A DNA stretch of 64,000 nucleotides, taken from the NCBI GenBank assembly GCA_031261345.1, contig JAISKC010000051.1, positions 46,344-110,343 of the forward strand, read 5' to 3'. Made by a program: the position numbers and the translations under genes. Positions 54,234-63,163 of this stretch are shown one piece after another. Every line of letters begins with the position of its first letter. The first letter of the stretch is position 1. The notes under the pieces are model-generated. The model was not told the origin of the DNA. It was given only the letters and a program-made list of their open reading frames with translations, and did no database searches. Origin of the DNA: Eubacteriales Family XIII. Incertae Sedis bacterium. Lineage in GTDB: Bacteria > Bacillota > Clostridia > Peptostreptococcales > Anaerovoracaceae.

Positions 54234-55736
54234 TTATGATGCTGCCGCTATCGAATAATCCTGACCGACATAGTCGCCGGGCTTGATCGTGATGGGCGAC
54301 CCTCCGATTTGCAAGCCGGTGAGAGCCAGCTCGAAATTGGTGATCGTCGTATTGAAAGGTATGAATCCGTTCCACCCTTCCGCCGTATAGACATTATCAA
54401 AAACTATATTCACGCCCGTTTGGCTCGTACCGCCAATGAGCAGTTCCACCTTTCCGGTATTGTCGAGAGCATCGCCCGAATTCAGCTTGAGATTGAATTC
54501 GATTCCGTCCACACGAACCTTCGTAGCCGTGAGGCTATACGAGAGAGGCTTCGTCGCAATCTTGACGATATCCGCTATCTGAGATTCGCCAGACTCATAT
54601 ATTCTGCACCCGAACTGTACTGTGTACATGGTGCCCGGGTTGAGTCCGTGAACCAAGACCTGATACGACTCGGGGTCGAGGTCCATGATTTTATGCTCAA
54701 CGGACTCGGGATCGCCTCCCGTAGTGAGTGTCGGAGATATGTCAACGAAAACCTGTCCGAGCAGATTGTATGGATCCATGACCGCATAGTCAAGCGTCAT
54801 AGTCGTCAACCCCGTCGTAACTCCTGTCAGAGTTTGAGAACTTCTCAAATTGAGGTTGTAGCCATAAGCACTTCCGCTTCCGCCGCCATTACCTCCGGCG
54901 CCGCCCGCACCACCGTTGCCGCCGATACCGCCACTGCCGCCACCGCCGCCGATACCGCCTGTGCCGCCCGTGCCGCCGCTTCCGCCGGTTGCACCCGTGC
55001 CGCCTTTGCCGCCTTTGCCTCCGTCGCCGCCCTTGATGACCAACTTGCCGTCATCGGAGACAGGATCCTCGTCGATACCACCGATGATCTTCTTCAGGTC
55101 GATCACCTCGTCGCCGATAGTGAGGGTCTGAGCCTTTGTATCGAACGTTACATCACCGCTACTCAGCTTCGTAGCTCCGACGAGCTTCATGTAAATGCTA
55201 TCGTTTATGACCTCCGCATTTCCGTTGCTGTCCAGCTGAACGATGACAAAATTTGTAGCCTCAACCGTGCCGCGTTCATCAGTGATGTGCGAGCCGGTCA
55301 TGACGTATTTCGTATCGGTCATCTTGTAGAACGAAGTATCCGTGAAATCCTTCACTTCGCTTTCACCCTTGTGTATCGTCGCACCGCCGTCGCTGTATAT
55401 CTGATAATACCTCTGCCCAAAGAGTCTGAGCCCCGTCGTCGTCGTGTCATAGACTACGGGCGACTGTCCGAGATCGAAACGGCTTGGATTGCCTTCGACG
55501 GTGAGCATATACTGACTACCTGCCACATAGCTGATAGTGCCGGGTTGCACGGTCGTGATGGGTGCATTGTTCTTGTCAAACACCACATTTCCTGCTGGTA
55601 TATGTGCGACCTCTGACGTTACAGCTGAGGTCTTCAAAGCCGTGAAGGTGAAGAGCCCTATGACTATGGCGATAGTCGCACCGAAGACAATGAAGGATAT
55701 CTTCGCCTTGTTGCTTAATTTTCTTGCGCTTCTCAT
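54234..55736 (-). CDS. Surface protein (500 residues) with shared domain and glycine-rich spacer
   Basis: Membrane helix 12-33, then an outer domain (about 40-225) resembling those of the other operon surface proteins (SPVVYDTTTTGLRLFG, DTKYVMTGSHITDERG). A glycine-rich run (about 235-290, GGDGGKGGKGGTGATGG and so on) includes collagen-like Gly-x-y parts, and a final beta-rich domain (about 295-500) has a fibronectin-III feel (LNPGTMYTVQFGCRI). GAGGA lies before the ATG, 13 bases after the 2135-residue gene. Function unknown; probably part of the outer apparatus driven by the ATPase. Confidence 0.85.
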   Translation of the reverse strand: MRSARKLSNKAKISFIVFGATIAIVIGLFTFTALKTSAVTSEVAHIPAGNVVFDKNNAPITTVQPGTISYVAGSQYMLTVEGNPSRFDLGQSPVVYDTTTTGLRLFGQRYYQIYSDGGATIHKGESEVKDFTDTSFYKMTDTKYVMTGSHITDERGTVEATNFVIVQLDSNGNAEVINDSIYMKLVGATKLSSGDVTFDTKAQTLTIGDEVIDLKKIIGGIDEDPVSDDGKLVIKGGDGGKGGKGGTGATGGSGGTGGTGGIGGGGGSGGIGGNGGAGGAGGNGGGSGSAYGYNLNLRSSQTLTGVTTGLTTMTLDYAVMDPYNLLGQVFVDISPTLTTGGDPESVEHKIMDLDPESYQVLVHGLNPGTMYTVQFGCRIYESGESQIADIVKIATKPLSYSLTATKVRVDGIEFNLKLNSGDALDNTGKVELLIGGTSQTGVNIVFDNVYTAEGWNGFIPFNTTITNFELALTGLQIGGSPITIKPGDYVGQDYSIAAAS

Positions 55737-55749
55737 TTTTCATTCCTCA

Positions 55750-58700
55750 TCATGTCTTACGGTAATTTATAGTCTTCTCTTTGTATAGACCGCCGGGGCC
55801 CGTGAACCTCATCTCTATCTGGTAGAGGCCGGGTTCGGTGATCGCGGTCGGCAGGTCAAAGTAATTGTATGCACTGGCTCCGCTCCCCTGTGCTGTGAGA
55901 GAGAACGCTATCGGTGCTGAAGCAACCGCCATGCCATCTTCCGAGAGATTTGTAATCGAATACTGTATGTGATCCGCCTTGCTGATGTTGATTTGGTTTT
56001 CGAAAATCAGTCTCGTGCTGGATACGAGCGATGACACCGTGATGTCTCCGACCGTTACCTCGTTTTCGTCATGGATATCGAATTCGATTGCCCTGACGAG
56101 CAAACCTGCTGCATTGAGCTCCGCAACTGACAACCCTGCCTGACCCGCTACCGAATCAACTCCTGCATATGGAGCGTCCGTCACGGAGTAGATATTGAGC
56201 ATGTAGCCACTCGCGGCAGGAAGATCCTTGCCCGAAATGGTGAACTTCTGAATCTTGTTGTCAGACTTGTTGAAGGTGAAGACCTTGTCCGCAAGTGAGG
56301 GGGGGGGGAATCCGGTTGTGGCACTTGCGGTTACATCCTCACCGCTCTTGTTCAATATACGTACAATGTACTGACTCTCTGCAAGTGAGCAGGAGGGATC
56401 CAGGGGATTGATGCTGAAATCCGTCGGATAGTTCCACGGATGTGTATCATCGTGGGTTTGATCCGCACCGAAAGCACCATCAGCAATGTCCTTAGGCGTA
56501 GTCGTCACAACAAATTGCGGTGCTATGGGACTTGGAATCGTATAGTCCACCTGTGCACTGCGCCCTATCTCATCGTTGTTGCTGTTCGTCCTTGCTATGA
56601 GGCGTACTTTGTAGGTCTCACCAAAATTGAAGAAGCTATCTCCTTTGGCGATATCGACTCTGCCTGTATTTGTCTGCCCAAGGACCGTATACACTGTTCT
56701 CAGGTCTTTGACTTCAAATACATCATTATTACTGTTCGTGAATTCATAGTACATGAAGTATCCGCGAGCCGGTCCTGTGAGCGGATAAGCTATCTCAAGA
56801 TACTTCTGGTCATATGCGTCAGCATGATAGCTGAGCTTTATGTCCTTGCCGTCTGCTCCGCCTATCTTGACGTTGTCGCTCGTCCTGAACTGATATTCAC
56901 GGCCCTGACTTGCGATGTCGTGGTCGAAGAACAGTCTTATAGTGTCTAAGCCGTCGCCTGCTATATCTCCACCGAGGGTGAAGTAATAGAGCATGCTTTT
57001 TTCAAGCCTGTTTGAATGTTCAACATTCAATGAATTTGTGTAGTCCAAAGGCAATGATGTGTAGCCGTCAGGCACAGGTCCAGGTCCGAAGTAGTACTGA
57101 TACGACTGAGACTCGGTATTCACAGGAAGATTGCTCCACTCTCCTATCGGCACATCGGTAGTACCTGCGTCGCCCGTGAGATCTCTTCTCATAAGCTTCA
57201 GCGTCATATTGCCGGTGGGGAATCCCTGCACAACGTTCAATCCTTCGATACGGAATGCCACCGTCGCCTCCTCGAGTCCGGGTGTATTGCCATAGTCATA
57301 CACTTCTGGTAGAAGCGACGGCAAAGTGAAATTATCTGTCGTTTTCGGATTATATTCCACCATTGAGAGTGTCTTAGGTACGACATAACGCCCGCTGATA
57401 TTTTCCATCGCACCCGCTTCCCTGAGGGTGAATTTGATAGCATCATCACCTACCAGTTGGCGAGGTGGAGGATTGCCCTCAAGCAAAGCGGTATAGCTCA
57501 GAACTGCCGTGCCCTCTTCATTCGTAGGTGGAGAAAAAGTCTTAGAGCCTAAGTAATTCTGTGCGGCTGTCGATTTCATCGTCGTCGAACCTGAGGCGGT
57601 ACGTGTGAAGTAATCACCGTAGATACTTCCGCTGCCCACCGATTTCATCTCCTGCATAGCATATCTGCCGGTTCCATCAAGTGTGCTTACAAGATCAAAA
57701 CCGCGATGACCATCATCGTAGAGGAGCTCAACCTCAACAGTCAGCAAATTCAAACCTCCCTTTAGATCTGCGGTCAGAGTTTGAAGCTCAATAGGTGCCG
57801 ACAAGAATTCCACACCTCTATCTACCTCGGGGACGTTTGCGGTATCAAGTGCATTGAAAGCCACATTCTTTGTCACCGGCACGAGATAGGATTTTTCCGT
57901 TTGCACTGTTGTAGATGAACCATTGGTCACCGTGATCTTTGCGATGGTGAGGCGTCTGAACATGTCGCTTGAATCACTCATATTTCTGAATATGACGTAG
58001 AGGCGGCTTCTTGCCTCGTTCACATATAGCTCGTATTGATCCTGAGCCGCAACATATGGAAGCTCGTGATTCCACTGAATCAGCGCCTGGTCGTCGGGCA
58101 CGACGTGATTGACCGGTGCACTTTCATCGGTGTATCTCCATTGGTTGAACTTGTAGTTCACCACGAAAGGCCCTTCATTAAGACCTTCTATCGCAATAAT
58201 ATCGCTATAATCCGGCGGAGGACTTCCAGCCTTCGCCTCAGCTATTCTGTTGTTCAGAGTATTCGGAGCTACCGGAATCAATGTACTGGGTGAAGTGAGA
58301 CTATTTGCTATGAAAGCACCGTCTACATCAAGCATTCTATACTTCCAAATTTCCTGCCCTTTTTCAGCATCCGATGATCCGCCCGATGACGAAGGATAGG
58401 TCTTGATGATAGGCTTCTGAAGCGGTGCCGCAATCCTTCTCGAATAAAGCACTGTATTTGCATGGTTCTGCCCGTCCAAGTTGTAATCCTTAGGGTATTC
58501 ATAACTTCCGTCTCCACCGCCAATAGTCGACAAATCAAGATTTGCCGTATACGTAACATAGTATGTATAGCCGCGTCCCGCAGACTCTGTCTCATCTCGG
58601 GGAGTATCTCCGATATAATAATAAAATTTTGCATCGTTGGCATCGTCCAAAGGATTGTCGTATTCGGCTTTCTTTCCTAAGAGGACGACGACCTTTGGTA

Positions 58701-61700
58701 TAACAAAGGCATCCTTATTTGACGTATCGGAAATCACGTTCAGAGGTCCTGTGGTTCCGACCAATTCTATGTTGGCAGGGTCGAATTCATCGGGATCGCT
58801 CGTCGAAATCGATGTCGACTGGGTCTCAACCAATGACCTGTATATATTGTATGTGAAGCTCTTCGCTATCGAAGGTGCTCCAAATTTTGCCTGCATCTGG
58901 AAACCGAGTGCAGTATCTCCGTCATAGCCTACCCGTAGCTTCTCCGTAGAGAAATCTCCTGCCGAGGTGTTGAAATAGTTGAAGCGATTTCCCTCCATGA
59001 TAAGGTTTATATCGACCGCATTGTTGATTTCGGGAAGCTGCGGAGCAATCTGCTTCACAACCATCTCGACCGTCCTAGTCCCATCAAGCGGAAACTCGTT
59101 GAAATAATTCGGCCCAAGCGACCATGATGAGTGAGTGGTATAATCAGTCGCTCTCCTCGCATACACCGTTACCAAGGTGACGGGATTACCATTGTTGCCC
59201 GTCTTCCAAACCGGACTGTCAGCGGTCAGACCAAAATCGGTTTCCGTCAAGACATAGTAATTTAAGTAGCTGCCAATCTCCGCGTTGTAGACGAGATCGG
59301 AGCCATCGTTTCCGTCAGATGTGCCGAGCGTACTCTTCCCGGGTACGGCATTTGCAGAGGTGAGTTTTGCTGTGCCTATCTTCACACCGTCAGTACCGGC
59401 TCCTGCGTATAGGTCAAACTCAAGGCTGGCAAGCCTTGCCGCCTCATATTGTGAGGACGCATTTGCATCATTATCGGTCAGGCAGAAAAATGCATTGAAC
59501 ATACCGGCGAGTCCCGTGATACCTTTATCAACAGCAAAAGTACCGCTGTCCAAATCCTGAAGGACGACGTTGAACCCGTTCGGTTCGATAGTCAGGGCCG
59601 AAAGGTTTGCTATTCCAATGCCTCCGGGCACGTTGACCGTTCCGACATTCGTATTGCTCGGACCGTTTCCGTCATTAAAGTCTATATAACCGTAGATTGC
59701 CATCGTATATGGGCTGTCGTCTAAAAGTCCCTGAACGAAGATGGGAATGTCAATAGTCGTATTTCCGCCCACACCTTCGGGCAAATCGTATGATACCGTT
59801 TTGACAAAGCCTATCTCCTCAGTGCTTCTATACTGAATCGTGATACGAGGTACGCTGCCATCATTATTTTGGCTTTTGAAAGTGACACCATTCGGATTGA
59901 TGTGAAGAGTGCCCTTGATTGCATCATAAAGTTCCGGATCCTCGTCGGTATCGGGATCAAACTTCACGGTCGGGAAAAGGGCTCCGCTGATACCGAAAGT
60001 ATCACTGAATTCTCCGGGGATCTCCCATATCTTCGCATTGTCGTCATAGTCCACGACCAAACGCACCCTATATGACTTGTTCCAGATAAGGTAGTTCAAA
60101 CCTGTGATTTCATCCATGCTGGTACCACTGCGGGAAACATTCGCGATTTGAGACTGGCGACCATCGGTCGAAAGCACAAGCATTGGCTCCTGATTTGCAA
60201 GGAGAGTTTGCCCTGTTGGGTCTGCACTGAGATCAAACTGCGTAGAATCATAGAATTCATATGAGTATTTTTTGATTGAATTGATATTGAGTCCCGTGAT
60301 TTGACCAGGCCAGACGCTTGCAGTACAGTCAAAGCGATTTGTCGCAAACCCGGGTGCATAGACTTTCACATCGCCATCGTTCATCGACAAAAGAGTCTTT
60401 GCCGTGAGGGTCTTGTCCAGTTTCGTTGCAAGCGTGGTAGAACCATCGCTTAGGTTTTGGATTTCAACGCGAAATACCGTGTTTGGACGCAAGCCCAAAA
60501 GGAACTCCCCACCCGAAGTGTGGAATACATCATCGCCAAGCCAATCAGCAGGATCGTAAGGAGAATAAGGATTGCCCAATATATGACCGAATTCAACAAA
60601 ATTGCTCGCGGGAAGTGCTGTCAGCGAAGATATGGACTTCCTCTTGATCTCAACCTCATTGCCGTTCTCATCGGGTCCGAACAGCACGACATCCACCTGC
60701 GCGATGGGTGAGTAGGTTTCCTTGCTGACGTCCACCTTGATTGAATTGCTCGTAACAGTGCTGATCACAAAGTTCACGCCTATGTCGCCGCCCGTGAAGG
60801 TACGTTTCATGAATTCCTTCGTGTATGTCTGCCCCTTGTATTCATAGCTTCCGGACACGGTCAACTTGTACTCCACGCCGGGAGTGAATTTGTATGTAGA
60901 TGGCGGCACGTCAACATTCAGCACTCCATCAGCCGTGATGGGATTGCCGCCGTTCAGGAGCTCGGGACCCCAGACCACCTTGCCTGTAGCTGTATCTACG
61001 ATCGTTGCCTTGATGTCTGTGACACCGCCCGGAATGAAATTCCTTGCATCGGTATCCGTGATAGTGATCTTTGCTTTCAGACCATCGGGTGCATTCACCT
61101 CAAAGTCATCGTTTGCCACTATGCCGAATGCAGGCAGGGTGAAATCGGGAAGACTGGGCTTGATTTCCGTCTCGCCGCTTCCGTCGTCTTCATCGGGATC
61201 TGAGCCAATGCCGCCCGGGCCACTCGTGCCCGACGCACCGCTTGTGCCTTCGATACCTTCTGTACCCTCGGTGCCAGCTTCACCTGCCGCACCTGGTTCG
61301 CCCACTTCTCCTTCTTCACCTTCATCTCCGCTTTCGCCGTCCTTACCGGCCTTCGCAACGAAAGTCGGAAGTTTGACACCGTCCGAATCAGTGATAGATG
61401 AAACGCTGAAGTTGTCGGGGTTGTCAATCACAAGCTGACTCAGTGCAAAATTTGAGTTGCCGTTTGTGATTTTGCTACCGGCGAGGTCTACGACCGTTCC
61501 ACCGCCCAATGTCAGTTGACAGTCGGGAGAGACCGTGACAAAAGTCTGACCTTCTTCGGTAGAAATCTGCATCACGCCGTTGTCCACGTACTCAACTTCC
61601 GCATACGAACCTATCTCCTCGGTTACACCCTGTCCCAGAGCGAGCTGCATAGCCTCCCCTGCAAAGATGTAATGATTTTCTCCGACTTTCCAAGCAAGGG

Positions 61701-62157
61701 AGTCAAGCGTCAAATCGCTTCCGAGATGATCGATAGTATAAGCTTGTCCGTTCTTCTGCATCGTGCTGCCAGAAGCGACGTTGTAGCAAATCACATTGGA
61801 GTCGTCCGAAATAGATGTGGGATCCATCAGAACTCCGTTTTTCAAAGAAACCGTAGCCCCGTCCTGATAGTGAGCAAAGTCAAAATCGGACAGCTTCGTC
61901 TTCTTGTTGTCACTGTTCTTGAACACTAAATCGTCAGCGTAGTCCGTACTGTACTTAGTGCCCGAAGCGAAGTGAATTTGCGGGCTCTCATACCCGCCAT
62001 CATCCGTCTCCACAGGATCACCGAGCACGTAGCCTTCCTGCTCGAAACTCTTTTCGTTTTCCGCATGAAATTGTGTCGCTATCACGGCCCCACCCGCACC
62101 GGCTGCAATCACCAGCCCTACGACAATAATAAGAAATTTGTTTTTTAGAAGTTTCAT
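55750..62157 (-). CDS. Giant surface protein (2135 residues) with collagen-like region
   Basis: Membrane helix 7-27 with the N-terminus inside. An outer domain about 45-245 is shared with the operon's other surface proteins (ENHYIFAGEAMQLALGQ ... SYAEVEYVDNGVMQIS). A collagen-like stretch (about 268-325; GKDGESGDEGEEGEVGEPG and so on) follows. Some 1800 residues of repeated beta-sandwich/fibronectin-III-like modules come after it (recurrent PGVEYKLTVSG, LNYLIWNKSYRVRLVV, GETYKVRLIARTN). No second membrane helix or LPXTG. A C10 tract (56299-56308) encodes PPP at about 1951-1953; any slip truncates the last 180 residues. GGAGGGG before the ATG; 7 bases after the 190-residue gene. Confidence 0.88.
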   Translation of the reverse strand: MKLLKNKFLIIVVGLVIAAGAGGAVIATQFHAENEKSFEQEGYVLGDPVETDDGGYESPQIHFASGTKYSTDYADDLVFKNSDNKKTKLSDFDFAHYQDGATVSLKNGVLMDPTSISDDSNVICYNVASGSTMQKNGQAYTIDHLGSDLTLDSLAWKVGENHYIFAGEAMQLALGQGVTEEIGSYAEVEYVDNGVMQISTEEGQTFVTVSPDCQLTLGGGTVVDLAGSKITNGNSNFALSQLVIDNPDNFSVSSITDSDGVKLPTFVAKAGKDGESGDEGEEGEVGEPGAAGEAGTEGTEGIEGTSGASGTSGPGGIGSDPDEDDGSGETEIKPSLPDFTLPAFGIVANDDFEVNAPDGLKAKITITDTDARNFIPGGVTDIKATIVDTATGKVVWGPELLNGGNPITADGVLNVDVPPSTYKFTPGVEYKLTVSGSYEYKGQTYTKEFMKRTFTGGDIGVNFVISTVTSNSIKVDVSKETYSPIAQVDVVLFGPDENGNEVEIKRKSISSLTALPASNFVEFGHILGNPYSPYDPADWLGDDVFHTSGGEFLLGLRPNTVFRVEIQNLSDGSTTLATKLDKTLTAKTLLSMNDGDVKVYAPGFATNRFDCTASVWPGQITGLNINSIKKYSYEFYDSTQFDLSADPTGQTLLANQEPMLVLSTDGRQSQIANVSRSGTSMDEITGLNYLIWNKSYRVRLVVDYDDNAKIWEIPGEFSDTFGISGALFPTVKFDPDTDEDPELYDAIKGTLHINPNGVTFKSQNNDGSVPRITIQYRSTEEIGFVKTVSYDLPEGVGGNTTIDIPIFVQGLLDDSPYTMAIYGYIDFNDGNGPSNTNVGTVNVPGGIGIANLSALTIEPNGFNVVLQDLDSGTFAVDKGITGLAGMFNAFFCLTDNDANASSQYEAARLASLEFDLYAGAGTDGVKIGTAKLTSANAVPGKSTLGTSDGNDGSDLVYNAEIGSYLNYYVLTETDFGLTADSPVWKTGNNGNPVTLVTVYARRATDYTTHSSWSLGPNYFNEFPLDGTRTVEMVVKQIAPQLPEINNAVDINLIMEGNRFNYFNTSAGDFSTEKLRVGYDGDTALGFQMQAKFGAPSIAKSFTYNIYRSLVETQSTSISTSDPDEFDPANIELVGTTGPLNVISDTSNKDAFVIPKVVVLLGKKAEYDNPLDDANDAKFYYYIGDTPRDETESAGRGYTYYVTYTANLDLSTIGGGDGSYEYPKDYNLDGQNHANTVLYSRRIAAPLQKPIIKTYPSSSGGSSDAEKGQEIWKYRMLDVDGAFIANSLTSPSTLIPVAPNTLNNRIAEAKAGSPPPDYSDIIAIEGLNEGPFVVNYKFNQWRYTDESAPVNHVVPDDQALIQWNHELPYVAAQDQYELYVNEARSRLYVIFRNMSDSSDMFRRLTIAKITVTNGSSTTVQTEKSYLVPVTKNVAFNALDTANVPEVDRGVEFLSAPIELQTLTADLKGGLNLLTVEVELLYDDGHRGFDLVSTLDGTGRYAMQEMKSVGSGSIYGDYFTRTASGSTTMKSTAAQNYLGSKTFSPPTNEEGTAVLSYTALLEGNPPPRQLVGDDAIKFTLREAGAMENISGRYVVPKTLSMVEYNPKTTDNFTLPSLLPEVYDYGNTPGLEEATVAFRIEGLNVVQGFPTGNMTLKLMRRDLTGDAGTTDVPIGEWSNLPVNTESQSYQYYFGPGPVPDGYTSLPLDYTNSLNVEHSNRLEKSMLYYFTLGGDIAGDGLDTIRLFFDHDIASQGREYQFRTSDNVKIGGADGKDIKLSYHADAYDQKYLEIAYPLTGPARGYFMYYEFTNSNNDVFEVKDLRTVYTVLGQTNTGRVDIAKGDSFFNFGETYKVRLIARTNSNNDEIGRSAQVDYTIPSPIAPQFVVTTTPKDIADGAFGADQTHDDTHPWNYPTDFSINPLDPSCSLAESQYIVRILNKSGEDVTASATTGFPPPSLADKVFTFNKSDNKIQKFTISGKDLPAASGYMLNIYSVTDAPYAGVDSVAGQAGLSVAELNAAGLLVRAIEFDIHDENEVTVGDITVSSLVSSTRLIFENQINISKADHIQYSITNLSEDGMAVASAPIAFSLTAQGSGASAYNYFDLPTAITEPGLYQIEMRFTGPGGLYKEKTINYRKT
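56299..56308 (-). repeat. C10 homopolymer in the 2135-residue surface gene
   Basis: Ten G on the plus strand, ten C on the coding strand (G-F-P-P-P-S). Frame is open at length 10. Length 11 stops after about 13 codons and length 9 after about 50. Confidence 0.8.
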
Positions 62158-62164
62158 TTTCTAA

Positions 62165-62737
62165 TTACCCCTCCAGCATTTTATTATATCGGCTTATTTC
62201 ATTTTGCAAATCGGCAATCTTCTTCTCCGTATCTGCAATGAGTTGTTTATATTGTTCGATTCTCGGTGCATCATCGCCCCGCTCTTCAAGTAAAGCAAGC
62301 ATGGATTTCATATCCACCAATTCCCCCTCGAGTCTTTCCAACTCTTCGGTGTCCTTTTTTATGAGACTGTTCACCGTCTTCTCGTCCAAATCCGGTTCGG
62401 GCTCCTTCTTTTCAACTACGGAAGCGGGTTTGTCAACGGGAGGAATCTCGCCATCGTCCGGCAGAGCTACCGCCTCTTTGTCCGTATTTTCACCCGAATC
62501 GGCAGCCTCTTCTTCATCGGTCATAGGTTCTGCCGATGTCAGTTCCGATACTACCGCAGGCTTGAGCCCATCTCCCTCAGAAGCCTTCTTCACGTTGTCC
62601 AGATGTGTTATCAACAAAAAGACAGTGAGCACCAAAACAATCAACAAAATAGGCACAAAAAAACCGCTCTTGCTTTTCTTCACAGCAAAGCGCGTAATGC
62701 TATTCAAATATTGACCTAAGGTCCCCGTCCCTCTCAT
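62165..62737 (-). CDS. Single-pass membrane coiled-coil protein, first gene of the motor operon
   Basis: 190 residues: cytoplasmic N-terminus of about 26 residues, membrane helix 27-45 (FVPILLIVLVLTVFLLI), an acidic Pro/Glu/Asp-rich linker (about 50-115), and a heptad-patterned coiled coil (about 115-188, LIKKDTEELERLEGELVDMKSML). GAGGGG is five bases before the ATG. The coiled coil would lie outside if the orientation matches its neighbours. No family recognised; its place suggests a structural or linking part. Confidence 0.8.
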   Translation of the reverse strand: MRGTGTLGQYLNSITRFAVKKSKSGFFVPILLIVLVLTVFLLITHLDNVKKASEGDGLKPAVVSELTSAEPMTDEEEAADSGENTDKEAVALPDDGEIPPVDKPASVVEKKEPEPDLDEKTVNSLIKKDTEELERLEGELVDMKSMLALLEERGDDAPRIEQYKQLIADTEKKIADLQNEISRYNKMLEG

Positions 62738-62794
62738 ATGTACCCCTCATATCGTATTATTAAATTAGTAAATTCAATTGTTTATAACATTCAA

Positions 62795-62803
62795 ACTATA
62801 CCA
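62795..62803 (-). promoter_or_regulatory. Candidate extended -10 of the motor operon
   Basis: TGG-TATAGT on the minus strand, 58 bases before the 190-residue gene; the -35 at the right distance (ATATTC) is weak. A TTGACA at 62852-62857 lacks a good -10 at 17 bases. The 426-base gap 62738-63163 holds this, the hairpin at 62982 and palindromic repeats. Confidence 0.4.
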
Positions 62804-62981
62804 TAAATTAGCATGGCGAATATGAAATTTGTGTAAAATAACTACAAAAATTGTCAAGTAATACAATCTTAATTCTTTATATACACAGCGTTCACAGCCT
62901 CATACACTATTTATACCCAAAATTTCGCACTTTAAACATAAATTCAGAAAAAAGTTTAAATTTTCCCCGCAAATTTTCCAC

Positions 62982-63012
62982 AAAAAGAGCGAGGCGCAAG
63001 CTTCGCTCTTTT
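62982..63012 (-). terminator. Intrinsic terminator downstream of tuf
   Basis: Stem AAAGAGCGA/TCGCTCTTT with a short loop and T-run on both strands; lies between tuf and the motor operon and separates them. Confidence 0.75.
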
Positions 63013-63026
63013 ATTATGCTAACTTT

Positions 63027-63095
63027 GTCAATCCGTGCTAACCCTTGTCATCCCGTGCTAGTGTCTTTGTCATCCCGTGCCTGACACGGGATCCA
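63027..63095. repeat. Palindromic repeats downstream of tuf
   Basis: A complete element at 63069-63095 (stem ATCCCGTG/CACGGGAT) preceded by two left-half fragments. Confidence 0.8.
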
Positions 63096-63125
63096 TTTGC
63101 TAACTCAGATTGCGGGACTGACCAC

Positions 63126-63161
63126 CCCGGCCGCACAGCGGCCACCCCTCCACAGGAGGGG
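63126..63161 (-). repeat. Double GC hairpin right after tuf
   Basis: Two adjacent stems, GGCCGC/GCGGCC and CCCCTCC/GGAGGGG, immediately beyond the tuf stop. Could protect or end the tuf mRNA. Confidence 0.55.
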
Positions 63162-63163
63162 AA

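Noticed and set aside
54309..55616. Long plus-strand frame of 435 codons
   Set aside because: Antisense shadow of the glycine-rich surface gene; low-complexity and without homology or a ribosome-binding site.
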